Shown piece after piece: positions 33,643 through 44,940 of a stretch of DNA of 64,000 bases. The notes beneath the pieces were generated by a model. That model worked only from the letters and a program-made list of their open reading frames with translations, was not told the DNA's origin and did no database searches. Both the position numbers and the translations under genes were made by a program. Origin of the DNA: Henckelia pumila (lineage: Eukaryota > Streptophyta > Magnoliopsida > Lamiales > Gesneriaceae); NCBI RefSeq assembly GCF_033568475.1, contig NC_133120.1, positions 87,190,151 to 87,254,150 of the forward strand, read 5' to 3'. The number at the start of each line of letters is the position of its first letter. The first letter of the stretch is position 1.

Positions 33643-35509
33643 TGAAAGAGTGGGTGCCCAGTGAGCCAACTTGTGGCTATGGGCTTTGATGACTCTTTGT
33701 ACAAACGATCTTTTGTTTAATATAATTTACACTTTTATTAATGGCAATGACTTTATCTTTCTTCATATTGTTATATTGTGATATACTATTGTTGTTTTGA
33801 TAAAGACCTTGAATATACTATAGTGTATGTAAGATGTGGTAGAACATGGGGATGTCTATCATGAAATACATCTTATAGTCACTGTATATTCTAAACTGTT
33901 CCTAGTCGATTGAGCCGTCCGATAATAAGGATAAGGATCGCTCGAGTTTGAGACTAGCATTTGCGATGCGGAGTACCACGTTTCATTGGTAGGGAACATG
34001 GAGATGTTCGAAGCATGCAAATGGATATTCATAGGATGAATAATCGAACTACCCTATCCGGACTTTCCAAGTGGTTATCACTTATCGAGTGGATAAAGTC
34101 CGCGGTTTTGGTTGTACACCATTAGTCCTTACTACTTGAAACATCATGGAGACTCTATATGCTAGTACTGTGCTTTGACTCGTTTACCGACTCTATGGGG
34201 GTCATCAGGTGTCGGGATTGGGTACAGTTACAACACATATAGGAGTCGATGCATTGTTGTCAAGGATTCACCACATACTTGCGAGTGTGGATATCCTATG
34301 CGATCTGAGGAGATATTAGTGTGACGAATCTCTGGCCAGAGTACTTGATGTGATTTAAGAAATGGTTTCTTAGTAGCACATGCGATGTCACTAATTTGAT
34401 CTTCAAGATGTATTGCATAGTTATCGAATCTTGAGCGACTCTCGATATACCAATGGTTGTTGATTCGATCGGGATATATGGATGAAGGGACCGTACTGTA
34501 CGCTAACCAAAATCTACTGGTTCTTGTAGGCACTATCAGTGATACCTAGGGAATCATGGGGCGATGTTGCTAGGCGCTTTACCATGATTCGTTGGGCAAG
34601 TCGGAAATCGTTGTTCCGAGTCACAAGGAGTTGTGAGCCCACGGCTAGCTGTATCCCTGAACCATTGAGGGTCACACAGTGTAATGGAGTTTTTAATCCC
34701 CGTTGAGATAGTTAAATTTAAAGAGTTAAATTTAATGAATAAAGAAGTTGGACTTCTTAAATAAGAGTAAGGGAGTAGGATTTCCTAAAATGACATAGGG
34801 ATGTACATTTTTGGAAACCACTGAATTCGGATTCAGGAAAATTTATCTTGACTTTAAAATGTGCAGAAATGGTTTCTGTGCACATTGGTAAAATCGGTTT
34901 ATCAATCGGAGTTACGATGAATTTTATATTAATTTCTGAACATGCAGGCTTTGCTTGTCGGGCCTCAACTTATGACTAATGGGCCCTAAGGTGTTAGTGG
35001 CCTGCATTATAAATAAGTTATTACAGTACAGAAATTACACACAACAGGTCATTATTTTGAGAGCAGAATTTTCGAAACCCTAGCCCCTTTCACTCTCACA
35101 ATTCGGCCGCCCCTCCTTGCTCTGTCAGAGAATTTCCGGTCTGTGATTTTTAATTGCAGTCAGGAATAACGAATCAGATTCGTTTAATCTCTTCGCAGAA
35201 AAACTTCTGATAGATTTTCTAGTGCAATCTATCAGAGGGATTTAAACCCCATTCGTGGACCTGATTGAAGGAGTTCATCAGTTCCTGGGAGAGACAACAA
35301 GAGCAGATTAATTCTGTTGGTGTCCAATAATCTCGCTTCGAGATTGAAGGTAAAATTTAATTAATTGTTATTTGAATTTTACACACACAATATAATTTAA
35401 TCGTTAAACGGTTGATACCCACACCATGGAATTGTTCCATGATAAAATTTTTAAACTTCCGCTGCACCGGGTATCAATCGTGATTGATCTGAACGCCAGT
35501 TTTCCAACA
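33643..35509 (+). repeat. 3' LTR of C2
   Basis: It is collinear with 26386-28251. The differences I noticed are one extra T near 33733, and single transitions near 34910, 34947, 35255 and 35467. Confidence 0.97.
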
Positions 35510-38500
35510 TCCACAACGAGGTTTTGAAGGTGCACAGGGTACGGGATCATCGAGACCGGTAGGTCAACCTACATCTTCTGTTCACTCTTTTCAACCACAG
35601 CCTGCAGTACCGAGTAGAGGAGGAGGTCAGATGGTGAATCAACCTCCGAGGCAACAAGAACGAGTGTTTGCATTGATAGAAGAGCAAGCACAAGCGGCAC
35701 CGGACGATGTGATTGCAGGTAACTATTTTCTTTCTGGTTATCCTGCTTATGTCTTATTCGATACTGGTGCGTCGCATACCTTCATATCTGAAAAATTTGT
35801 TACGTTGTATTCATTGTCTATTGAGTCATTAACTACTGTAGTGTCTATATCTTCACCGTTGGGAAAAGGTATAGTATCAGTGAAGTCTGTACGAAATTGT
35901 GTACTACAGTACAAAGGTAATAAAGTTGAGCTTGACTGTATCGTTCTTGGTTTATCTGATTTTGACTGCATAATCGGTATCGATATGCTAACCAAGTACA
36001 GAGCAACAGTGGACTGTTTTCAGAAGATTGTGAAGTTCAAACCTGATATGACTGATGAATGGAAATTCTATGGTAAGGGATCACGAGCCAGAATTCCTTT
36101 GATATCTGTTCTTTCTATGACTGACTTGTTACAGAAGGGAGCAGAGGGATTTTTGATCTATGCAGTTGATATACTGAAGTCTAGTCCAAAATTGACTGAT
36201 ATACCGGTGGTGAATGAGTTTGCAGATGTATTCCCTGATGAGATTCCAGGATTTCCACCGTACAGAGAAGTAGATTTTGGTATTGAATTGATGCCAGGTA
36301 CACAGCCGATATCGAAAGCACCTTACCGAATGGCACCGATTGAATTGAAAGAACTGAAAGACCAACTCGAAGATTTGTTGGCCAAAGGATATATCAGACC
36401 GAGTGTTTCCCCATGGGGTGCTCCGGTATTATTTGTTCGAAAGAAGGACGGATCGATGAGATTATGTATTGACTACCGGTAATTGAACAAGGCAACGGTA
36501 AAGAATCGCTATCCTTTACCTCGTATCGATGATTTATTTGATCAATTGCAGGGATCGTCAGTATATTCGAAGATTGATCTCCGATCCGGATATCATCAAT
36601 TGAGGGTTAGAGACGAGGACATTCCTAAGACTGCATTTAGAACCAGGTATGGCCATTATGAATTCATAGTCATGCCTTTTGGTCTAACGAATGCACCAGC
36701 AGTTTTTATGAGATTGATGAATAGAGTATTTCAAAGATATCTAGACGACTTTGTGATTATCTTTATCGATGATATTTTGATATACTCTAAGAGTCTGTGT
36801 GATCATGCTGATCATCTCCGTACTGTGTTGAGAACATTAAGAGAAGAGAAATTGTATGCCAAGTTATCCAAATGTGAGTTTTGGTTGCAGCGAGTTGTTT
36901 TTCTTGGTCATGTAATTTCAGGAGATGGCATTTCAGTGGATCCAAGTAAGGTTGAAGCTGTGATCAGTTGGCAGAGACCGACATCTGTGCCAGAAATTCG
37001 AAGTTTTATGGGCTTAGCTGGTTATTACCATCGTTTCATTCGAGATTTTTCATCGATAGCGAAGCCTATTACACAGCTTACACAGAAGAATGCACCATTT
37101 ATTTGGTCCGAGGCTTGTGAAAGAAGTTTTATCGAACTTAAGAAGAGATTGACGACGGCGCCGATTTTAATAATCCCTACTGGTACTGGTGATTTTGTTG
37201 TTTATTGTGATGCTTCTCACCAGGGTTTGGGATGTATTTTAATGCAGAAAGGACATGTTGTCGCTTATGCTTCTCGACAACTGAAACCACATGAAGTCAG
37301 GTATCCGATTCATGATCTTGAATTGGCTGCAATTGTTTTTGCATTGAAAATCTGGAGACATTACTTATATGGCGAGAAGTTTGAAATCTTTTCTGATCAC
37401 AAAAGTCTGAAGTATCTGTTCTCACAATCTGAATTGAATATGAGACAACGACGATGGCTTGATTTGTTGAAGGATTTTGATTGTGAAATCAAATACTATC
37501 CGAGAAAATCTAATGCAGCAGCGGATGCCCTGAGTAGAAAGGTATGTGCTTTATCCTTGTCTAAGGTAGGTGTATCTAATTTGATTGAAGATTGTTGTAG
37601 TTCTGGGTATGTATTTGAGACATATAGAAGGCCGATGAGAGTGTATGCAATTAGTGCTGAGCCAGAGTTATTGATTCGTATCAAAGAAGCACAAAAAGCC
37701 GATCAGAATGTGCAGAAATCGATTGAAATGATTCGATCAGGACATCAGTCTGAGTACAAGATTAGTGACGATGATATCTTGTATGTGAATGACCGAATAG
37801 TTGTTCCCAATATTGCAGACTTGAGACAGAATATTTTGAAAGAAGCTCATTGTAGTCGCTTCAGTGTTCATCCTGGAGGCAGAAAGATGTACAACGACTT
37901 GAAGAGTCAGTACTGGTGGAAACAAATGAAGTCTGATGTGACTGAATTTGTATCTAAATGTTTGAATTTCCAACAGGTGAAAGCTGAAAGAAAGAAACCA
38001 GGTGGCTTATTACAGAGTTTATCGATTCCTGAATGGAAATGGAACCACATTTCCATGGACTTTGTAACGAAGTTGCCACGATCATCTCGAGGATGCGATG
38101 CTGTTTGGGTGATCATCGACAGATTGACGAAATCTGCATGCTTTATTCCTTACCGAATGACTTATCGTCATGATCAAATGACGGATCTCTATATTCGAGA
38201 AGTGGTAAGACTACACGGTGTGCCAAAGTCGATTGTATCTGACCGAGATCCGAGGTTTACTTCGCACTTTTGGCATAGCCTACAGGAAGCTCTAGGTACG
38301 CGTTTACATTTGAGTACCGCTTATCATCCTCAAACTGACGGTCAATCTGAACGAACTATTCAGATGCTTGAGGATATGCTCAGAGCTGTAGTACTTGTTT
38401 TTGGTGTTACATGGCAAAATTCTATACCACTCGTGGAATTTTCTTATAACAACAGTTATCAGATGAGTATAGAGATGGAACCATTCGAAGCATTATATGG

Positions 38501-39095
38501 AAAGAAGTGTCGATCGCCTTTGTATTGGGATGATGTTTCTGAGGTACCTGAGTTAGGGCCAGATATGATCAGACAGATGACTGAGAAAGTAAAATTGATA
38601 CAGCAGAGAATGAGAACAGCGCAGCATAGACAGACGAGATATGCAAATGTACGACGACGGCCGTTATCTTTTGATCAGGGTGATAAAGTGTTTCTGAAAA
38701 TTTCACCGTTCAGGGGCACAGTTCGATTTGGCAAACGAGGAAAATTATCTCCGAGGTATATTGGGCCATATGAGATTCTCGAGAAGATAGGCAATCTAGC
38801 TTATCGACTCGCTCTTCCTATGTCTTTATCTGAAATACATGATGTCTTTCATGTATCGATGTTGAGGAAGTATATATCTGATGCGCCTCATGTGATTCGA
38901 TCTGATGAAGCTGAGTTGGATGGTACTCTTTGCTATTTCGAATGACCTATTCAGATTCTTGATAGGAAGACGAAGCAACTCCGAACGAAGACCATTCCAT
39001 TGGTGAAGATTCAATAGAGTAGACACGGAGTTGAAGAGGCGACGTGGGAAGTCGAAGAAGATATGAAGCAACGATTTCCTTATCTATTTCACTGA
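35510..39095 (+). pseudogene. G3 pol: protease, RT, RNase H, integrase, chromodomain-like tail
   Basis: This continues the gag frame after C2. Protease has [14 protein letters not shown] (about 35750); RT has the FIDDILIYS site (about 36765); RNase H has [10 protein letters not shown]; integrase has [15 protein letters not shown] and [10 protein letters not shown]; the tail reads EEATWE near 39045, as in Tekay/Del chromodomains, ending at a natural TGA (39093-39095). TAA at 36480-36482 falls where Gln or Glu is usual in [12 protein letters not shown]. TGA at 38943 and TAG at 39015 (Trp site) break the tail. The integrase zinc finger reads CLNFQQ where CxxC is expected, so one metal ligand is lost. 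Confidence 0.93.
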
Positions 39096-39190
39096 TGTGA
39101 GTTCTTATTCAGTTTTCAGTTATTCTTTATTCTTATGAGCATGCAGTTTGCATATCTATACTGTTTATGAATTCGAGGACGAACTCATGT

Positions 39191-39206
39191 CTTAGTGGGG
39201 GAGAAA
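39191..39206 (+). other. Polypurine tract region of G3
   Basis: Purine-rich CTTAGTGGGGGAGAAA immediately precedes the 3' LTR. It would prime plus-strand DNA synthesis. Confidence 0.8.
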
Positions 39207-41286
39207 TGTAAAGCCCGAGATTAATTAATATTAATCCGAATTTATTTAATTTTAATCCGAGTATATTTAATTTGGGAATATTTAGAGTTTCGATTTAAAT
39301 TCTAATATTCTTAAATTATTTAGGATTGAAATTGAATTAAAATAAGGGCCGAGGACCAAATTGCAATTATTGAAGATTGAGGGACTAAAGTGCAAATAGA
39401 ATTGAAGTTATCTGATTTGAATTATAATTATCAGCATGATACGTGTATGAAATAGAATTTCTTCAGCAAATTTGAACAGAGAGCCGAGTTCCTTCGTTTT
39501 TGTTTGAAATTGTGATCTTCAAAGTCTCGTAACTTTTGCTCCGGTTATCCGATTTCGATTCCGTAAAGTGTTCTGGAATCCTTACGACGAGGGATCCGAT
39601 CTCGTGTAAGTTTTATGTTGTGTTATTTGGATTTCGAAATCAGTATGGAGCATATATCAGATTTTTGGTTATTGATTGTGTTCTTGCATTTGTATCGCTT
39701 CTATTTTTGAAACCGGATCAAAGTTGGATGATTGAATGTTGTGGATATGACTTCTAGCATGTATATCGATGAGTATAGCTGCTGATATGATATTATGTGA
39801 CTGAGTTTTATAAGATATATGCTGATATATGAATTTGAGTTACAAGTTTCGAAGTCGGGATTACGTCGGTTACCGATTTTGAATCGCTATGTCGTTTAAT
39901 CGAGTTTTGGAACTGTTTTGATAGCCGATATTTGAGTTGAAGTTGTTGCTGAGATGTTTTGAATGTTATAGTATTTTTCTTATTCAGTTTCAGTTGAGTT
40001 TGAAGGCTAAATGACACAAGACGCCGACTTAAACTAACGAAGAAAGAGTTGAGGTTTGAAATGCGATTGATTGATGAATTCTTGATGGTTTTGACTCGTT
40101 TCTGAAATGATAGATTGATTTGAAGTTTGATATATGTATTTTGTTTATATCTCACAGATTTGAAGAGTTCAGAACCTCAATAAACGAAGGTATAATGACG
40201 ACATCGCGAAGTAGGGACTTTGAAACTCAAGAACGACTAATCTTGAGTTGGCCCGCAAAAACCACATACTTGTTTATGTTTTTGATTTGATTGTGATGTT
40301 GTCGTTCCATCTCAGGTAGTGGATCTTTATATTCGAGTTGATATGATGCTATATTGAATTGATTCTATGCCAAGGTTGCTGTTAACCTTATTTGCGAGTC
40401 GATTACGAACTCGTTAGATGGATATCCATGTCAAGATCAGTTATGAATCTTGATGGCTTTGAAGTTATGTGAATCAATTCATTTGTAAAGCATTTACGCA
40501 CTCTATTTGTTGAGTCGAGTTTAAATAGAGTCAAGATGATTTATTTAACGCTTTCTATATGTTGGTTATACTGAGAATCGTTTCTCACCGGAGTTTATCC
40601 GGCTGTTGTCTTGTTTTGTATGTGTGCGTGACAACAGAAGGGGCAGGAGCTAGTCTTCGACGTCATTGACAGCTGGAAGAGAGTCTAGCACGTGAGGACT
40701 CGGATTATAGATGAGGTCTTGAACTTTAGAAGCACTAAACTTTAGTTATATTGGTTTGAATTACATGTATGACACTTGAGATAATTGTTGTCGTTTATCG
40801 ATCTTTAGCGACTTGTGGATGTAATGAAATGCATGTATAAATGCTTATGACCTTGTTTATGAGTATATGCATGTTTTGGAATTGATATATCATGTATTGG
40901 ATCGTGTTTGTTGATTTAGAATGGAAGGAATCGAGTTTGACAGCAAAAACTCTTCTGCAGAATTTCTGGAATTTGGAGCCCGCTCGATCCGCAGAAGTTG
41001 ACGGATCGAGCGAGCCTTGTAATTTTGCAAATAGAGGATTCGAGTTTTTGGCTCGCTCGATCCGCAGAAGTTGACGGATCGAGCGAGGCCAAATTGTGTT
41101 CCATCCGAGAGTTGAGCAATTGTGCTCGCTCGATCGGGTGTTTTTCACCGATCGAGCGAGACATGGATTTTAAAAAAATAAAAAAAATTTTGTTACTTGG
41201 CTCTTGGTTTATTCATTTGATGTTTAATGAATGTTAATTGTTCATTAATTGCCCTAAGATGAGATTAGCAACCCGAGGTCCCCACA
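39207..41286 (+). repeat. 3' LTR of G3
   Basis: It starts TGTAAAGCCCGAGATT and ends GGTCCCCACA. It repeats the three CTCGCTCGATC hairpins at about 40981-41161. It is followed by ATAAT, matching the left flank. Confidence 0.95.
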
Positions 41287-42804
41287 ATAATATAGTTGGA
41301 CAGAGTCCAAGTCGATCCCACAGAGACTAACGTTTAAATACTAAGATATAGACTATTCAAATTAATCTAGGCTAATTAAAATAAAGGATTTTTATAAATT
41401 AACTACTAATTAAAATAAAATAAATTATTCTAAAGCAGATTTAAATTAAATTAAATGAAAAGAAAAGCTTTAAGACTGATTCAAATTTTAGGAAAATGAC
41501 CAGGAACACACAACGGTACCAAACATCGATAATTGCCACGTATTGGATTTAATCAAAAAAAACTCATTCATATTCACGACGAAATTCCCTAGAATAATTA
41601 TTAATCTATTTCTAGAATTAATAACCCTATTTTCATTTAACAGTCCAATTATTTCTAATTGAATTTAATTAAACAAAAACGCATTCACGAGTTATGGAAT
41701 TTTAGCTTTCGCCTAAAATCGCACACTGAAATCGAATACTATTTCTAGTCGGTTTAACCATGTGTTAATCAATATTTTTGAAGCTAATTTCAATCTTTTC
41801 TTTTTCAAGTCCAGATCGAACGACATACATGCAATTAATTGGTCAGATTAAAAGCAAGAATTATGCACAAACATTAATCAATAAATATTCCATAAATCAA
41901 AATTCAATCAATCCGTTCCATGAACAAAAATCAATAGTCTGGCCCTATTGTGGCCCCGGTCAAAAGACGACTACTCCATAATAATAAAATCAAACAAAAG
42001 TTTCATGTTTGAATTCATAATAAAATAAAACAAAAAAAGAAGAAAATAAAATTCTCAGCAATAGTGCCGAATCTTGCTTGCGTTGCGCGTTTTTTCTCTT
42101 CCAAGCTCTCAGCCGTCAAATCCTGAAAATCTCTCAAAAGTCTATCAGTCAAAAATCAGAAGTTCAAAAGTTCTCTCCAATTAGGGCTTGATTTCCTTTT
42201 ATATCTCCTTTATTTTCGTCCAAAATAATATCCAATGTAGCCCAAAATAATCAGAATTCCAAAATTCCCAAATTCTGCGCGAATTATTTTTTTCCATATT
42301 TGCGATGTACACGGACCCCGGACATGGTCCGTGCCTAGGTCCGTGCATTAAAAACTCCAGCCCAAACATTTTACGAGGCCACACGGACCCTCTTCCAGAA
42401 GGTGCACGGGGTCCGTGCATTTTTCTGTGACGAACATCTCAAAAGCCGATGGTACACGGACCCTTTTCCAGAATGTGCACGGGGTCCGTGTATTATTTTT
42501 CTTCCAATGTCTTTTGCTTTGAACATGCACGGACCCTCTTCCAAAGTATGCACAGGGTCCGTGCTATTTCCTTCCTTCAATTCTCTTGGCGACTTAAGAT
42601 TTTTCCATGTTCTCCGGTCAAGTTCCAACGTGGCATTGAATTGTTTGACTTTTTCTTCAATATTCAGTTTTTCTCAAATCTTAGTCAAACCTATAAACAT
42701 AGAAAATATAACGATTTATGCACAAAACTCGGAATATAAATGCCAGATAAAAACAAATACGACAAAATAAAGTGCCAAATAAGCTATAAAATTCGTGCTT
42801 ATCA
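41287..42804 (-). repeat. Athila 5' LTR, outer part
   Basis: The minus strand starts TGATAAGCACGAATTT at 42804 and proceeds to 41287, where G3 interrupts it. The sequence next to G3 (gtctctgtgggatcgac on the minus strand) is characteristic of Athila LTRs. With the 57 bp at 22931 the LTR is about 1.57 kb. Confidence 0.85.
42309..42564. repeat. Four CACGGACC/GGTCCGTG inverted repeats in the Athila LTR
   Basis: Units start near 42309, 42381, 42453 and 42527, with arms around GCACGGACC and GGTCCGTGC and spacers of roughly 8-20 nt (often cttccagaa-like). The same unit recurs in the spacer of this element at 12003-12315. Confidence 0.85.
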
Positions 42805-43156
42805 CATACCTTTGCGGGATTTACTTACTCTATGTTCAATGAAATATTGAACACCAGTATATCTATTTGATTATAACCTCACTTACACATGTATGAATAT
42901 ATTGTGTTTTAATTTTTCTCTTGTCGCCTCATGTTCTTGGATAGCATGTTAAAGCTGCCACAACTATTTATAACATTTACATTTCCAATAATTTGATATT
43001 TGTCAGAAATCAGATGTTATATATTTGGAATTCTTGCACATATATAGCGTTTGCATGCATCCACATCCTATTTTGGTTTTACAAAGAGGAAAAAATAAAA
43101 TTGGTTTGCGACAGGCTCATCTGATGCTTTCTTCTTGTTAATTTACTGTTAACAGA
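42805..43156. other. Boundary between TE stack and gene island, no gene seen
   Basis: AT-rich unique-looking sequence between the outer Athila LTR end and the first PP2-like exon. A splice-acceptor-like ttaacag at 43149-43155 precedes that exon, so this may be the intron of a lost upstream exon. I see no F-box exon here. Confidence 0.5.
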
Positions 43157-44013
43157 ATGATTTTCCAAGACAAGAATTCGAAGAAATGTCGCTGGTTGGG
43201 AGCGAAGGAACTTCAAATTGCATGGGGAAATGACTCCCGGTACTGGAACTGGACATCTCATGCTTATTCCAGGTCCATCATGATATGTCTATGACTATCA
43301 TCTCACACAGCAAAAAAAATAAAAAAGAATTTTTCATTACCTTTTTGTGTGTGTGTATATGTTTGCAGATTCTCTGAGGTTGCAGAGCTGAAGTCTGTAT
43401 GGTGGTTCGATGTTATAGGCAACATCAAAACAAGATTTCTGTCTCCGAAACTTACTTACGCCGCATTTCTTGTGTATAAATTAGTTGAGGGGGCTCAGGG
43501 CCTAGAGATAGCTAATGCAGGGGTTAAATTTGTAGAGGATGAACGAGGCAAACAAGTTGAGCAAGAAGAAGTTCGACCTACCGTGGTTCACCTTCAGCCG
43601 ACGAAGGATACTAATGGAAAGGTTGCGGTACAAAGAACTGATGGATGGTTGGAGGTGGATATTGGAAGCTTCATAGACATGTTTTCGAAATGGATATGAA
43701 GGAGAGGTGGAGGCACGGTTGCGTGACACGATGCCCCGGATGAAGACTGGCCTGATCATTGATATATGGCATTGAGTTTCGACCAGTGAACACCGAGGTT
43801 ACATTTCTTCCAACGAGAAACAGAAGAGGAAGGGGAGGAGGAGGAGAAGGAGACTTTTCAAGGTTTACTAGTTCTCAGATCAATGAATCATTTGCAGTAG
43901 ATTGGGAGAAGTTTGTTATGCTGGATTATCAAGAAATAGTATCGTCCTCGGTTCATTGGGCAAGTCCAGCCTTGTTAAGGAATCTCTTGTTTGATTTATA
44001 TATTTTTGTGTAA
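43157..44013 (+). pseudogene. PP2-like (Nictaba-domain) pseudogene running into a second copy's F-box/PP2-B linker
   Basis: Exon 1 (43157-43272) encodes KKCRWLGAKELQIAWGNDSRYW; a 96-nt GT-AG intron ends at 43368; exon 2 starts FSEVAELKSVWWFDVIGNI and continues through VVHLQPT..DGWLEVDIGSF. Both blocks are hallmarks of the PP2 phloem-lectin domain. Two frameshifts follow: after GSF (about 43672) and before GIEFRP (about 43765). The last frame does not stop at the PP2 end but runs on into ..WEKFVMLDYQEIVSSSV.., the segment that links F-box and PP2 domains in F-box PP2-B proteins, and ends at 44013. So two tandem copies look fused by deletion, and no F-box exon remains. Intact relatives bind glycans and, if F-box type, act in SCF ubiquitin ligases. 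Confidence 0.75.
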
Positions 44014-44053
44014 CAGTGCTTTACTGGTGCAATTTGATATTTTAACGTGAAAG

Positions 44054-44766
44054 GGATTTTTCCTGGATGGAAGGAATAGAAAGATATGTTATATGCTTGG
44101 AGCAAGACGTCTTTACATTGCAGGGGGTGATAATCCAATAAAATGGGAATGGAGACCACATGTAGATTCAAGGTCCATCGTCATATTTAACCCATTATTT
44201 CAAATTTTGATTGAATAATCTTTTTAATATATTCAGATATGAGGGATCTGATCTCTCTCTCTCTCTCTGTTTTGTTTTTCTTTCTGAGTGTTTGCAGATT
44301 CTCTGAGATAGCAGAGCTAAAAGATGTTTCTTGTCTTGAAGTTCGAGGCAAAATCTACATAAATATGTTGTCTCCAAGAACTTTTTATGCTGCATATCTA
44401 GTGTTTGGATTGCAAAAGTGGTGTAGAGGGCTTAATGCAGGCAACACAACCATCAGATTCGTGGGTGATGACTCGGAAGAAGATGCCGAGAAAAGAGCTA
44501 GAGCCGTTCACCTTCACATAACGGAGAATAGACACGGAGATAGGGCTGTCACCAGAGATGATGGATGGATGGAGGTAGAAATGGGAAACTTCTACTTGGC
44601 CGAGGTCGACGAAGGAGAGGTTGAGGCACGATTGTTCGAGAGGACGACATCCAAGTCCGGTTTAATCGTTGAAGGCATCGAGTTTAGGCCTATTTGTGTT
44701 GGGATTTCTGATACTCTAAGCTTGGATAAGAAAGCAGTCCTTCCAAAGATTAGGTTTCAAGGGTGA
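44054..44766 (+). CDS. PP2-domain (Nictaba-like) gene copy 2, 5' end uncertain
   Basis: The readable exons are 44054-44172 (GFFLDGRNRKICYMLGARRLYIAGGDNP..) and 44298-44766 (FSEIAELKDVSCLEVRGKI..DGWMEVEMGNFYL..GLIVEGIEFRPICVG, stop 44764-44766), joined by a GT-AG intron of 125 nt in the same place and phase as copy 1. The PP2 domain is complete and uninterrupted from exon to exon. No start codon fits just upstream: the preceding DYQEIV segment stops at 44013 and an F-box is missing. Either the 5' exon lies in decayed sequence, or this is a remnant too. Known PP2-B proteins are SCF substrate receptors or phloem lectins. Confidence 0.6.
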
Positions 44767-44940
44767 CCAAAAAACAAGTTCATACCTTCATGTGTATTTG
44801 TTTCTTTAATAAATTTTGATTCGGGCATATGGTTTAACTAAAGAACAGTATTTTCAAAAGCTAACAATTCCACCGGAAGAGGGGAGCAGAAGAGTAATAA
44901 TTCATCAAATTAATTCGGTAAACTTAACTAACTTCACTGA

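Larger units (their letters stand above)
26386..35509 (+). mobile_element. Young full-length copia element C2 (9.1 kb)
   Basis: LTRs of 1866 and 1867 bp have the same ends (TGAAAGAG..TTCCAACA), flanked by TCCAC on both sides (26381-26385 and 35510-35514). PBS, leader, gag remnant, protease remnant, integrase-RT-RNaseH and polypurine tract follow in copia order. I see about four substitutions and one 1-bp indel between the LTRs, so insertion was recent. The coding region is nevertheless badly damaged. Confidence 0.97.
22988..41286 (+). mobile_element. Tekay/Del-type Ty3/gypsy chromovirus G3 (18.3 kb including nested copia)
   Basis: Two LTRs (2074 and 2080 bp, TGTAA..CCACA), a PBS, gag, protease-RT-RNaseH-integrase, a chromodomain-like C-terminus and a polypurine tract are all present in order. 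It is flanked by ATAAT on both sides (22983-22987 and 41287-41291). Without the copia C2 insertion (9.1 kb) it is about 9.2 kb. LTRs differ at a few dozen positions by eye, so it is clearly older than C2. Three stops in pol make it non-autonomous. Confidence 0.95.
10678..42804 (-). mobile_element. Athila-type Ty3/gypsy retrotransposon A1, nested and decayed
   Basis: Minus-strand order from the right is: LTR (42804-41287 plus 22987-22931), tRNA-Asp PBS, gag, protease-RT, RNase H-integrase, spacer, env-like ORF cut by C1 at 10678. The tRNA-Asp PBS, the DLGAS protease and the extra ORF after integrase define the Athila lineage. It is broken by the CACTA element (14350-19071) and by G3 (22988-41286), and it has point lesions in every ORF. 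Its 3' LTR is off the left edge. It is the oldest layer of the stack and abuts the gene island at 42,805, where catac (42805-42809) would be its TSD copy. Confidence 0.85.
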
